64,000 nt of DNA from Luteibacter sp. (GTDB taxonomy: Bacteria > Pseudomonadota > Gammaproteobacteria > Xanthomonadales > Rhodanobacteraceae). The stretch covers positions 1-64,000 of the forward strand of contig NZ_WNDO01000029.1 in assembly GCF_009912395.1 (NCBI RefSeq). The letters run 5' to 3'. Below the pieces are notes generated by a model. The model searched no databases. It was not told the origin of the DNA and saw only the letters and a list, made by a program, of their open reading frames with translations. Of the stretch, positions 49,167-58,423 are shown piece by piece. The position numbers and the translations under genes were made by a program. Position 1 is the first letter of the stretch, and each line of letters starts with the position of its first letter.

Positions 49167-50502
49167 CCAGCGCTCCGCGCAGGCGTTCCGGCACCAGGTG
49201 CGAGGTACCGGGCGTCAGCCAGGGCTCGATGGGCAGTTCGTCCTTGTCCAATTGCGGCAGGATCTCGCGATGGAAACGCGAGACGAGCGTGTCCTCGCGC
49301 CATTCGGGACGTTCGGCCAGCGCGGCCAGCGCGGCACGCGCCTCCGCGCCTTCACCGACGCATTCGAACGGCTTGTGGTCCTTGTATTCCAGCAATGCGT
49401 CGAACGCGCCTGCCAGGGATTCGTCGTCGAGCAGGTTGCGGCCGAAGATCGACAGCAATCGCGGCTTGGGCATGAACGGCGCCAGCGCGAGAAAGACGAA
49501 ATGGCATTTCGGGCACTGCCCGCACCAGCGGTCCGCAGGCTTGGGCCCAAGGATCTTGAAGTTGCGGTTGCAGCTGGAGAACACGTTGAAATACTCGCCA
49601 CCCAGGCGCGCGAACGCACTGGTCACCGCCAGTTCCGACCACGGCCGCAGCAGCGAGCAGTAGTCGAGGTCGGCAGCGACGTGCGAATGCAGGTAGTCGT
49701 GCAGGGTCTTCTCGAATCCGAAGCCCTTGCTCCACTGATGGTTCACTTCCTGGCCGTCGTATTCCAGCGTCGCCACGGATGCCGAGCGCTCGTTGGCGAA
49801 GACGATGGAGTCGTAACCGTAGAGGATCGCGGCCAGCGCCAGGATCGCGGAATTGATCGCGGTGACCGGGATGTGCCCGTTCCATGCGCCAAGACGATTC
49901 AACTCGAACAGGCCCGGCGCGAGTTCGCGCGAGATGTTCAGCGTGGACAGTCCCGTACGCGCCGCGCACTCGGCGATCAGCGGCGAATTGCCGACCCATA
50001 CCGCCGTGGCTTCCGCACCGATGGATTTCACGGCCTCGACCGCGACCACCGAATCCTTGCCACCGCCGATCGGCAGCAGCGAGCGGTGCGGCAGGCCGAT
50101 GGCCGGTGCCTTGCCGCCGCCCTTGCCTTCGAAGGGAAAGCGGATACGGCCACGCAGGTCGAGACGGTTGCGATAGGCGAACTCGGCCAGTCCATGCAGG
50201 TACAGCGCGTCGGCGAGCGACGCGCTGTCCTCGTCGAGGGGTTCGCCCTCGACGACGATGGAAGCCGGAATACCGGCCTTGTAGTAGCTGACGCCGGCGA
50301 CCAAATGAAGCAGGCGCAGGGCCGCCGCGAAGGCGGCCTCGCGTCCGGCCGGCACCTGGGGGGCACCGGGGAAGGTCACGCGCTCGACCAGCTCGGGGCC
50401 GTTGTCGAACGCATAGGCCAACTCCGCCACGCCATCGACGAAGGCATGGCGGACGAAGCGGAAGCGTTCGCTTCCGCGCGGATCGGTGAACTGGGTTGTC
50501 AC
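49153..50502 (-). CDS. murL: MurL, UDP-MurNAc-L-Ala-L-Glu epimerase
   Basis: A 449-residue cytosolic protein of the MurL type described from Xanthomonas, which inverts the terminal L-Glu to D-Glu in an ATP-dependent reaction. LLPIGGGKDSVVAVEAVK resembles a PP-loop/nucleotide site, FANERSASVATLEYDGQEVN is a distinctive core, and CNRNFKILGPK...WCGQCPKCHFVFLAL is a cysteine cluster. Start GTG 50502 overlaps the lysAC stop (GTGA). Together with MurD2 it would make glutamate racemase (MurI) dispensable. Confidence 0.87.
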   Translation of the reverse strand: MTTQFTDPRGSERFRFVRHAFVDGVAELAYAFDNGPELVERVTFPGAPQVPAGREAAFAAALRLLHLVAGVSYYKAGIPASIVVEGEPLDEDSASLADALYLHGLAEFAYRNRLDLRGRIRFPFEGKGGGKAPAIGLPHRSLLPIGGGKDSVVAVEAVKSIGAEATAVWVGNSPLIAECAARTGLSTLNISRELAPGLFELNRLGAWNGHIPVTAINSAILALAAILYGYDSIVFANERSASVATLEYDGQEVNHQWSKGFGFEKTLHDYLHSHVAADLDYCSLLRPWSELAVTSAFARLGGEYFNVFSSCNRNFKILGPKPADRWCGQCPKCHFVFLALAPFMPKPRLLSIFGRNLLDDESLAGAFDALLEYKDHKPFECVGEGAEARAALAALAERPEWREDTLVSRFHREILPQLDKDELPIEPWLTPGTSHLVPERLRGALDALG

Positions 50503-53111
50503 GGCAGGATCACCTCGTCGGCCTCGTCACGCAGGTTGTACCGCGATGCCATGGCGGCACCGTAGGCACCAGCCTGCGCGATCAGGATCACATCGTCCTC
50601 GCGGGATTCGGGCAGGCGCCGGTCGGAACCGAGGATATCCCCTGACTCGCAGATCGGGCCGACCACCTGGTACATCGTGGTGGCGGGTTCGCCGAAGCGC
50701 GAGAGGTTGGCGATCTCGTGCCATGCGTCGTACAGCGCCGGGCGGATGAGGCTGTTCATGCCCGTGTCGATGCCGAGGTAACGCACGTTGGCGCCCTTTT
50801 CCTTTTCCTGCGTGACCTTGGCCAGCAGGACGCCGGCGTCGGCGACGAGGTAGCGGCCCGGCTCCATCCACAACTGGAACTGCGGATAGGCCTGGCGCAC
50901 CGAGGTTATGATCCGGTCGAGGGCGACCATGTCCAGCGGCGTCTCGCCCGGATGGGACGGCACGCCGAGCCCGCCGCCGATGTTCAGCACCGCGATGGTG
51001 CCGATGCGCTCGGCGAGCGCGGCGAACTGCGAATACACCTCGCCCCAGTGACCGGCATCGAGGATGCCCGAACCCAGGTGGGCATGCAGGCCAATCACCC
51101 GCGCACCCGCCGCGTCGGCAAGACGCAGGAAGCGATCCACGTGCTCGATGGGCACGCCGAACTTGCTGCCCGTGCCGCCGGTCTTCACCTTGTCGTGGTG
51201 GCCGAGGCCACGCCCCAGGTCCACGCGCAGCATGATGTCGCGACCGGCGAACATGTCGCCCCAGTGCTCGATCGGATGCAATGCATCGATGGTGATGGTG
51301 GCGCGGGTTTCCAGCGCGGCGGCGAAGTCGCGACGCGAGGCGAAGTTGGGCGTGAACAGCAGCGGCGCACTCTCGGGCACCACGGCGGACACTGCCGCCA
51401 GCTCGCCCGGCGAGACGCATTCAAACGCGAAGCCTTCTTCCGCCAACGCGCGCAGGATCGCCGGATGCGTGTTGGCCTTCACCGCGTAATGCACGCGATC
51501 CACGGCCTTCAGCGACTTCACCCGACGCGCCTGGGCACGCACGGTCGGCAGATGGTAGACGTAGCGCGGCGTGCGCTCGCGGGCCAGTTCGAGCAGGCGC
51601 GGACGCTCGCCCTGCCACCACGCGGCGGCGGGCAATGCTTGCTCACCGCTGCCGTAGAGCGACTGCCAGCTCGGACCGAACACCATGCTGTCGTCGGTGC
51701 GCAGGGCACCGGCACCGATCAGCAGTTCGTGCAGGCGCGGCAGCATGTTGTCGACGACGTCCTCGTCCACCACGAAGGTGAGGTTGAGGTTGTTCGACGA
51801 CTGCGAGATCAGATGCACGCGCAGCTGGCCGAATTCGGCCAGCACACCCGACAGTTTGTGCAGCATCGAACGCATGCCACGACCCACCAGGGTGATGGCG
51901 GCGCAGGACGCGATCACCTTCACCCGGCAGACGCGGGCCAGGTCCGCCGCGAGGGCGGCGATGGCGTCGGAGTCGAGCAGGTTCTCGGTGGGATCGAGCG
52001 ACACCGTCACGTTGGTTTCGGCCGAACCGATGAGATCCACCGAAAGGCCATGGCGCTTGAAGGCATCGAACACGTCGGCGAGGAAGCCGACCTGCTGCCA
52101 CATGCCGACCGATTCCATCGAGATGAGCGTGATGCCCTTGCGCGCGCTGATCGCCTTCACGCTCGGCGCATGCTCGCGTACCTCGGGGCCGATCACCGTG
52201 CCCTCGAGTTCGGGACGGTTGGTGTCCTTCACCAGCAAGGGCACGCGCGGCTCGCGCAACGGCGACAGGCAGCGCGGATGCAGCACTTTGGCGCCGGTGG
52301 AGGCGATTTCCTGGGCTTCTTCGTAGTCCAGGCGCTGGAGCAGGCGCGCACCGGCGACCTGCCGGGGATTGGCGCTGAACATGCCGGCCACGTCGGTCCA
52401 GATCTCCACGCGCGCCGCCGCCAGCAGCGCACCGAAGTACGCCGCCGAGGTATCCGAGCCACCGCGCCCCAACAGCACCGTGCGGCCGTCGTCGTCCCGG
52501 GCGATGAAGCCCTGGGTGATGAAGACCTCGCCACGCTCCGCCAGCGCGGCCGAAAGCGCCGCGTCGTGGTGGGGCTCGACCATGGCCGAGAGCAGGCGGG
52601 TGCGCTCGTTCTGGTTCGGCAAGGCAACGGCATGCAGGCACTCGCGCGCGTCCACCCACGTGGTGGGCAGGCCGTTGGCACTGAGGAAAGCCGCACCGAG
52701 GGCGCTGGACATCAGCTCGCCATGCGCCTGCACGGCGGCCTGCCAGGCCAGCTCGCCCAGCACGGACGATCCGGTATCGGCGAGATCCGCGAGGTCGGCA
52801 AGGCGGGCGCCCAGGGTCTGTGGCATCGCCAGCGACATCTCGGCGAGTAGGGCGTGGTGACGATCGGCCAGTGCGGAGGCCGCATCCGAGCGGCGTTTGG
52901 GTTCGGAGTGAGTGCAAAGCTGTTTCAGGCCGTCGGTGATACCGGACAGGGCCGAGACCACGATCAGCACGCGTGCGCCTTCGGCGCGGCGGCTGGCGGC
53001 CAGCTCGAGGATATTGCGCCAGCGTGCGGCGGTGGCCACGGAGGTGCCGCCGAACTTCATGACGATCCAGGGCGCGTTGACAGTCAACGGCGCGTTTGCG
53101 TTCTCGCTCAC
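50499..53111 (-). CDS. Bifunctional aspartate kinase/diaminopimelate decarboxylase
   Basis: An 870-residue cytosolic fusion. The N-terminal aspartokinase (about 1-450) has VMKFGGTSVATAARW, FIARDDDGRTVLLGRGGSDT and ACT regulatory domains. The C-terminal decarboxylase (about 480-870) has YAVKANTHPAIL with the PLP lysine, LHAHLGSGI, WMEPGRYLVADAG, and CESGDIL. It joins the first and last steps of lysine synthesis, a fusion known in xanthomonads. GTG 53111 is used. Coupled to murL and murD2, it groups the DAP and D-Glu supply for peptidoglycan. Confidence 0.93.
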   Translation of the reverse strand: MSENANAPLTVNAPWIVMKFGGTSVATAARWRNILELAASRRAEGARVLIVVSALSGITDGLKQLCTHSEPKRRSDAASALADRHHALLAEMSLAMPQTLGARLADLADLADTGSSVLGELAWQAAVQAHGELMSSALGAAFLSANGLPTTWVDARECLHAVALPNQNERTRLLSAMVEPHHDAALSAALAERGEVFITQGFIARDDDGRTVLLGRGGSDTSAAYFGALLAAARVEIWTDVAGMFSANPRQVAGARLLQRLDYEEAQEIASTGAKVLHPRCLSPLREPRVPLLVKDTNRPELEGTVIGPEVREHAPSVKAISARKGITLISMESVGMWQQVGFLADVFDAFKRHGLSVDLIGSAETNVTVSLDPTENLLDSDAIAALAADLARVCRVKVIASCAAITLVGRGMRSMLHKLSGVLAEFGQLRVHLISQSSNNLNLTFVVDEDVVDNMLPRLHELLIGAGALRTDDSMVFGPSWQSLYGSGEQALPAAAWWQGERPRLLELARERTPRYVYHLPTVRAQARRVKSLKAVDRVHYAVKANTHPAILRALAEEGFAFECVSPGELAAVSAVVPESAPLLFTPNFASRRDFAAALETRATITIDALHPIEHWGDMFAGRDIMLRVDLGRGLGHHDKVKTGGTGSKFGVPIEHVDRFLRLADAAGARVIGLHAHLGSGILDAGHWGEVYSQFAALAERIGTIAVLNIGGGLGVPSHPGETPLDMVALDRIITSVRQAYPQFQLWMEPGRYLVADAGVLLAKVTQEKEKGANVRYLGIDTGMNSLIRPALYDAWHEIANLSRFGEPATTMYQVVGPICESGDILGSDRRLPESREDDVILIAQAGAYGAAMASRYNLRDEADEVILP

Positions 53112-53213
53112 GGGACTCTTCGGTTGGTGGGGAAAGCGGTAGGCCGGTGAAACCCGGCAAATTCTCCGAAGTGTTGCGCTGCAACGGGAAAAAGGCAAAC
53201 GCCCTTCCGCCTC

Positions 53214-53296
53214 TGTAGGAGCGCGCTTGCGCGCGATCACGGCTGCGACCGAAATTCCTGCTTCGCCGGGCTATCGCGCGCAAGCGCGCTCCTACA
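53214..53296. repeat. REP pair (head-to-head)
   Basis: Two 24-bp REP units with a 35-base centre, located between the divergent lysAC and permease genes, close to both promoters. Confidence 0.85.
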
Positions 53297-53364
53297 ATTC
53301 CTTGCGTCCGCCTGTGGGCCGCGCCATCCTCCACGGCCATCCATCCCGAACCGCGACGACACCC

Positions 53365-54678
53365 ATGGAAAACCCCGGCTACGCCCGCCGCCTCACCCTC
53401 ATGGACGCCGCGCTCATCGTCGTCGGCGGCATCATCGGCGGGGGGATCTTCCTCAATCCGGGCATCGCGGCACAGCGCACCGACTCGGGACTGGTGCTAC
53501 TCGCGCTCTGGATCGCGGGTGGCCTGCTCACCCTGGTGGGCTGCCTCTGCTACGCCGAACTGGGCGCCCGTCGTCCCGAGGCCGGCGGCAGCTACGTCTA
53601 CCTGCGTGAAGCCTTTGGACGCCTGGCGGGCTTCCTGTTCGGCTGGACGATGCTGCTGGTGATCTACAGCGGCAGCGCGGCCGCCGTCGCGACCATCTTC
53701 GGCAGCTACGCCACGTCGGTGTTCGGGCTTTCGCCCAGCCTCGTGAAGCCCCTGGCCGTCGGCGCGCTGGTCTTCGTCACCGGGATCAACCTGTTCGGCA
53801 TCCGCCTGGGCGCGCAGATCCAGAACGTCTTCGCCATCCTCAAGCTGGCGGCCATTGCCGTGCTCGTGGTCACCGGACTGGCGTTCGCCGGCGCGGGCAC
53901 CACCCAGGCGCTCGGCGCCTCCGCCGCGCCGACTTCGGGCAACCTCGCCGGCGCCCTGCTGCCGGTGCTGTTCGCCTTCTCGGGATTCAGCTACCTCAAC
54001 AACCTCGCCGGCGAGGTCCGCGAGCCGCAGAAGACCCTGCCGCGCGCGCTGGTGCTCGGGATGCTGGTGGTGATCACCGCCTACGTGCTCACCAACTACG
54101 CCTACCTCGCGGTGCTCGGCCATGACGGCCTCGCCGCCAGCCAGGCGCCCGCCGCCGACGTGATGAGCAGGGTGTTCGGCGCGTCCGGCGCGAAGATCAT
54201 CGCCATCGGCATCGCGATCTCGACCCTGGGGTTCTGCAACATCACCCTCGTGGCCGGCGCACGCGTACTCCAGGTCATGGGCGAAGACGGCCTGTTCTTC
54301 TCCGTGGTGTCACGCCTGCATCCGCGCCACCGCACGCCGAACATCGCCCTGATGATGCTTTCGGGCTGGGCGATCTTCCTGGTCCTGGCCGCCAACTACG
54401 GACAGTTGCTCGACTTCGCCACGTTCGGCGACTGGGCCGCCTACGCCGTCACCATCGCCACGCTGTTCTGGTATCGCCGACGGACGGCCGAGCGACCGGC
54501 CTTCGTCACCCCCGCCTACCCGCTGCTGCCCTTGCTGTTTCTGGCGACGGTGATCGCAGTGGTGGCCTTCTACACCTGGTCCAAGCCGCTCAGCGCGGGC
54601 GTCGTGTGCCTGGTGGTGCTTGCCGAATTGCCCGTGTACGCCGTGTGGCGCCGGCTGTTCAGCCAAGTCGCTCGCTGA
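53365..54678 (+). CDS. APC-family amino-acid permease
   Basis: A 437-residue inner-membrane transporter with about 12 helices. DAALIVVGGIIGGGIFLNPG is the APC helix-1 signature, with CYAELGARRPEAGGSYVYL and FAFSGFSYLNNLAGEVREPQ. Substrate not determinable. ATG 53365 is chosen over the longer frame that runs into the REP pair. Confidence 0.87.
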   Translation: MENPGYARRLTLMDAALIVVGGIIGGGIFLNPGIAAQRTDSGLVLLALWIAGGLLTLVGCLCYAELGARRPEAGGSYVYLREAFGRLAGFLFGWTMLLVIYSGSAAAVATIFGSYATSVFGLSPSLVKPLAVGALVFVTGINLFGIRLGAQIQNVFAILKLAAIAVLVVTGLAFAGAGTTQALGASAAPTSGNLAGALLPVLFAFSGFSYLNNLAGEVREPQKTLPRALVLGMLVVITAYVLTNYAYLAVLGHDGLAASQAPAADVMSRVFGASGAKIIAIGIAISTLGFCNITLVAGARVLQVMGEDGLFFSVVSRLHPRHRTPNIALMMLSGWAIFLVLAANYGQLLDFATFGDWAAYAVTIATLFWYRRRTAERPAFVTPAYPLLPLLFLATVIAVVAFYTWSKPLSAGVVCLVVLAELPVYAVWRRLFSQVAR

Positions 54679-54679
54679 A

Positions 54680-54715
54680 CAGCTGAACGGATGCCACAAT
54701 GCATCCGTTCAGCTG
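54680..54715 (+). other. Perfect 15-bp stem-loop between permease and FeS subunit genes
   Basis: CAGCTGAACGGATGC and its complement flank a six-base loop. It starts one base after the permease stop, and the AGGAAAG ribosome site of the next gene follows directly. No T run, so not a classic terminator; it may control passage or translation of the downstream operon. Confidence 0.65.
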
Positions 54716-54725
54716 AGGAAAGCAG

Positions 54726-55280
54726 ATGGCACAGCAAGGCCCGACGTCTCCCGTACCCGTTCCCACCGCCCAGGATGCCCATCAGCCGGCGCCCAAGCCC
54801 GTACGCGAAGGCATCGATCTGATCGTCAACGACAAGCGCTACCGGCACACCGGCGACAAGGCCATGCCCTTGCTCTGGTACCTGCGCGACGTCCTTCGCC
54901 TGACTGGCGCCAAGTACGGTTGCGACCAGGGCGACTGCGGGTTCTGCACGGTGATCGTCGACGGCAAGGCCGTGGCCTCGTGCCAGACGAAGATGGAAAA
55001 GCTGTCCGGCAAGCGGGTGACCACCGTGGAAGGGCTCGCCGACAAGGACGGCAAGCTGCATCCCGTGCAGCAGGCCTGGATCGACGAGGACGCCATCATG
55101 TGCGGCTTCTGCCAGCCGGGCCAGATCATGGCCGCCGTCGACCTGCTCTCCCGGCAGAAGAATCCCTCCGATGCCGACATCGACAAGATCGGCAACCTCT
55201 GCCGCTGCGGCAGCTATGGCCGTATCCGCAAGGCGATCAAGCGCGCCGCCGACACCCTGAAGAAGGACGGCAAGGCATGA
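54726..55280 (+). CDS. 2Fe-2S subunit of a molybdenum hydroxylase (IorA-like)
   Basis: A 184-residue protein with two [2Fe-2S] domains. The plant-ferredoxin-type site is CDQGDCGFC...SC (about 66-88), and the helical second site is MCGFCQPGQ and CRCGSY. A 28-residue Pro-rich N-terminus is unusual. It passes electrons from the molybdenum subunit to an acceptor. The stop overlaps the partner gene by ATGA. Confidence 0.9.
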   Translation: MAQQGPTSPVPVPTAQDAHQPAPKPVREGIDLIVNDKRYRHTGDKAMPLLWYLRDVLRLTGAKYGCDQGDCGFCTVIVDGKAVASCQTKMEKLSGKRVTTVEGLADKDGKLHPVQQAWIDEDAIMCGFCQPGQIMAAVDLLSRQKNPSDADIDKIGNLCRCGSYGRIRKAIKRAADTLKKDGKA

Positions 55281-57553
55281 GCGGCGAGATCCGTCTTTCC
55301 CGCCGCCGCTTCCTGAAGTACGCCGCCGGCGCGGCCGGCGCCCTCGTGATCGGCATCGGCAGCGTCGACGCCGCCGAACGCCCGGTGCCGCTGGCCCTCT
55401 TGGGCGACACCTGGAAACAGGTGGGCCCCTATCTGCGCGTGGCCGCCGACGGCCGCGTGTTCATCGGCGTGCGCGATCCCGACAACGGCGAAGGCACCGC
55501 CACGTCGCTGGCCCGGATCATCGCCGAGGAAATGGACGCCGACTGGAGCCGCGTGGTCGTCGAGCCCCTGGGCCTGGGCGTCACCGTCGACAACGACAAG
55601 GCGAAATTCCTCTACGGTCACCAGCGCAGCGGCGATGCCACCAGCATTCCGGCCGCGTGGGCCGACCTGCGACAGGCCGGTGCCTTGGCTCGCTGGCTGC
55701 TTCTGCAGGCCGCCGCCCGCCGCTTGGGCGTTCCCGCCGATCAGCTGCGCGGCGAAGCTGGCATGGCCATCGCCGCCGACGGTCGCCGCATCTCCTACGC
55801 CGACCTCGCCTCAACTGCGGCCGAGATCGAGGCGCCCGCCACCCCGCCGCCGCTCAAGGCCGCCGAGCGCTACCAGCTCATCGGCCAGCCAGCCGGCGAT
55901 GTCGACGCGCACGCCGTCGTCACCGGTTCGCTCGCCTATGCCTGCGACGACAACATCGGCGACCCGGTGATCGCCGTGCTGGCCCGCTGCCCGTATCCCG
56001 GCGGCACGCTCGACCAGGCGGATCGCGACGCCGCCAGCCGTCTTCCGGGCGTGCACGCCGTCATCGACCTCACGCCCGAACAGGGCCAGCCCGCCGGCCT
56101 CGCCGCGCAGGCGCCGGCCATCGTGGTCCTCGCGAGCGATACGTGGACGGCCCTGTCGGCACGCGCCGCCCTGAAGGCCACCTGGAAACCCGGCCCGAAC
56201 GTCGAGCCTTCCGCCGGCACATTGGAGCAGCAGGCGCTGAACCTGTTCGGCGATGAACAGGCTACGCCGATCACCGTGCGCAACGATGGCGATGTCCTGG
56301 CGACCCGCAAGAAGGCGGCGCGCGCGCTGGAAGCCACCTATGTGCAGCCGTGGGTGGCCCACGCCACGGCCGAGACGCCCAATTGCATCGTCCGGCTCGA
56401 TCCGGATACCAGCATCACGGTGATCGCGGCGACGCAGGCCCCGCTCCAGGTCTATTCGGTGGTCCAGCGCATGACCGGCCTGAAGCCCGACCAGATCGAC
56501 ATCCGCGTACCGCGCGGCGGTGGCGGCTTCGGGCGTCGCCTCGAGGCCGACTACGTCGCCGAGGCGGTCGCCATCGCGCTGGCGAAAAAACCCGACACCA
56601 TCCGCAATCGCCCCATCAAGGTGATGTGGACCCGCGAGGACGACCTGGCGCACGACTACTACCGCCCCATGGCGGTGCACCGCCTGAACGCCTCGCTGGA
56701 TAAAAAGAAGAACATCATCGGCTGGCACCAGCGCATGGCCAGTCCCTCCGCGCTGGTCAATCGCAACGTGCCCGACAACCGTCTGTGGCAGTCCGAACTG
56801 GTGCCCGACGCGCTGCCTGCCGGCCTGGTGCCCAATTTCCGCAGCGACTGGTATCCGCTGTCGTCGCAGCTCCAGCGCGGCGAATGGCGCGGTTCGCCGC
56901 ATGTCACGCCCACCTTCGCCAGCGAAAGCTTCATCGACGAACTCGCGCATTCGCTGAAGGCCAACCCGCTGGATTTTCGCCTCGCTCTGCTCGGTGACGC
57001 GCGCCAGCTGGCCTACAACGGACGCGGCGGCCCCATCGACACCGGCCGCCTGGCCAACGTGCTCAAGCTCGCGGCCGACAAGCTCGACTGGAGCCGCTGG
57101 CTGCGTAGCGAGAACGGCCTGGGCATTGCCTGCGCCTACGTATTCGGCGCCTATGTCGCGCACGCCATCGAGGTGGCGCCGACGCAGGATGGCGTGGATA
57201 TCTTGCGCGTGGTCGTCGCGGCCGATGTCGGCCGAGTGATCAATCCGAAGGGCCTCGAAGCCCAGCTGCAGGGCGCGACGATGGACGCGTTGTCCACTGC
57301 GCTAAGCCTCGCCATCACCGTCAAGGACGGCAAGGTCCAGCAGACCGGCCTGCGTGACTACGCACTGTCGCCGACCCAGCCCATGCCCAACGAGGTGGAG
57401 ACGATCATCGTCCCCTCCACCGCCGAACCGGCAGGTGCGAGCGTCGTCGGCGTGCCGTCCGCGGCACCCGCCCTGGCCAACGCCGTGTTCCGTGCCACCG
57501 CCGTTCGCGTGCGCAGGTTGCCGCTGCTGCGCGAACTGGCGCGACTGCGCTGA
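55277..57553 (+). CDS. Molybdopterin-binding subunit of an aldehyde/isoquinoline oxidoreductase (IorB-like)
   Basis: A 758-residue protein of the xanthine dehydrogenase superfamily, single-gene large subunit. The Tat signal is SRRRFLKYAAGAAGALVIG. RVPRGGGGFGRRLEADYVAE and QPWVAHATAETPNCIVRL are molybdopterin-binding signatures. With the FeS subunit it makes a periplasmic two-subunit hydroxylase. Substrate not assignable (isoquinoline, aldehyde or nicotinate-like). No maturation or cytochrome subunit lies next to it. Confidence 0.88.
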   Translation: MSGEIRLSRRRFLKYAAGAAGALVIGIGSVDAAERPVPLALLGDTWKQVGPYLRVAADGRVFIGVRDPDNGEGTATSLARIIAEEMDADWSRVVVEPLGLGVTVDNDKAKFLYGHQRSGDATSIPAAWADLRQAGALARWLLLQAAARRLGVPADQLRGEAGMAIAADGRRISYADLASTAAEIEAPATPPPLKAAERYQLIGQPAGDVDAHAVVTGSLAYACDDNIGDPVIAVLARCPYPGGTLDQADRDAASRLPGVHAVIDLTPEQGQPAGLAAQAPAIVVLASDTWTALSARAALKATWKPGPNVEPSAGTLEQQALNLFGDEQATPITVRNDGDVLATRKKAARALEATYVQPWVAHATAETPNCIVRLDPDTSITVIAATQAPLQVYSVVQRMTGLKPDQIDIRVPRGGGGFGRRLEADYVAEAVAIALAKKPDTIRNRPIKVMWTREDDLAHDYYRPMAVHRLNASLDKKKNIIGWHQRMASPSALVNRNVPDNRLWQSELVPDALPAGLVPNFRSDWYPLSSQLQRGEWRGSPHVTPTFASESFIDELAHSLKANPLDFRLALLGDARQLAYNGRGGPIDTGRLANVLKLAADKLDWSRWLRSENGLGIACAYVFGAYVAHAIEVAPTQDGVDILRVVVAADVGRVINPKGLEAQLQGATMDALSTALSLAITVKDGKVQQTGLRDYALSPTQPMPNEVETIIVPSTAEPAGASVVGVPSAAPALANAVFRATAVRVRRLPLLRELARLR

Positions 57554-57579
57554 TCCTTCCCAGGCTCCCGAGGTATCGC

Positions 57580-58344
57580 ATGACGCATTCATCGTTGACC
57601 TCGGGATCGCCGACACCCCGTACCGACGCCGACCTCGTCGGCAGCAACAAGCGTTTTTACGACGCCCTGTGGTCCGAGGCGAAACTATTCGCGCCGGAGC
57701 GCTTCAACACCTGGCCCCTGGTCAGCGAACTGGCGGCCGCCAGCACGCATCGGCTGGAAATCGCACCGGGTCTACGCCCGCGCATGCCGCTAGCGGATAC
57801 CCAGTTCGTCGATCTCAGTCGCCCTGCCCTCGCCGAACTGGCACGGCACGGCGCCAAGGTGGCGAACGCCATGATCGGCGCGCTGCCCTTCCCGGATGCC
57901 AGCTTCGATTTCGTCTGCGCCCTCGACATCCTCGAGCACGTGGTGGACGACAAGGGCGCGCTCGCCGAACTAGCCCGCGTCTCGACGCCCGATGCCCGCC
58001 TGCTGATCTCCGTCCCGCTGGATCCCGAGGCCTGGACGGCCTTCGACGACTTCGTGGGGCATTACCGCCGCTACGAGCCGGAAGCCATCCGCGCCCTGCT
58101 CGCCAGCCATGGCTTCACGATCGAGCGCAGCGCCGTCTACGGCATGCAGCCGAAGTCCTCCCGGCTACTCGACCTCGGCCAGTGGTTCCTGACCCACCAG
58201 AGGGCGCGCGCCATGTGGTGGTACAACAAGGTGTTCATGCCGCTGGGCGTGCGTTTCCAGAAGCCGCTGAGCTTCGAACCGGGCTTCGAACCGGGTCCCG
58301 GGGTGGACGAAGTCCTGCTGGTCTGCCGCAAGGCCGCCACTTAA
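57580..58344 (+). CDS. Class I SAM-dependent methyltransferase
   Basis: A 254-residue cytosolic methyltransferase. The SAM loop is HRLEIAPGLRPRMP (variant of E-x-G-x-G), followed by DLSRPALAELARHG, SFDFVCALDILEHVVDD and LLISVPLDPEAW. The C-terminal YEPEAIRALLASHGF is common in Methyltransf_11 members. Substrate unknown. It follows the hydroxylase by 26 bases. Confidence 0.8.
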   Translation: MTHSSLTSGSPTPRTDADLVGSNKRFYDALWSEAKLFAPERFNTWPLVSELAAASTHRLEIAPGLRPRMPLADTQFVDLSRPALAELARHGAKVANAMIGALPFPDASFDFVCALDILEHVVDDKGALAELARVSTPDARLLISVPLDPEAWTAFDDFVGHYRRYEPEAIRALLASHGFTIERSAVYGMQPKSSRLLDLGQWFLTHQRARAMWWYNKVFMPLGVRFQKPLSFEPGFEPGPGVDEVLLVCRKAAT

Positions 58345-58423
58345 ATCGAGTAAAAACAGGGGCTTTACACATGGCGCGCCGCAACTGGTTATGATGCGCC
58401 ATCTCCCCGCCCCCGGAACCGGC

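Noticed and set aside
54620-55276. Longer start for the molybdenum subunit (977 codons)
   Set aside because: The extension lies over the FeS subunit gene in another frame; the Tat signal begins at 55277.
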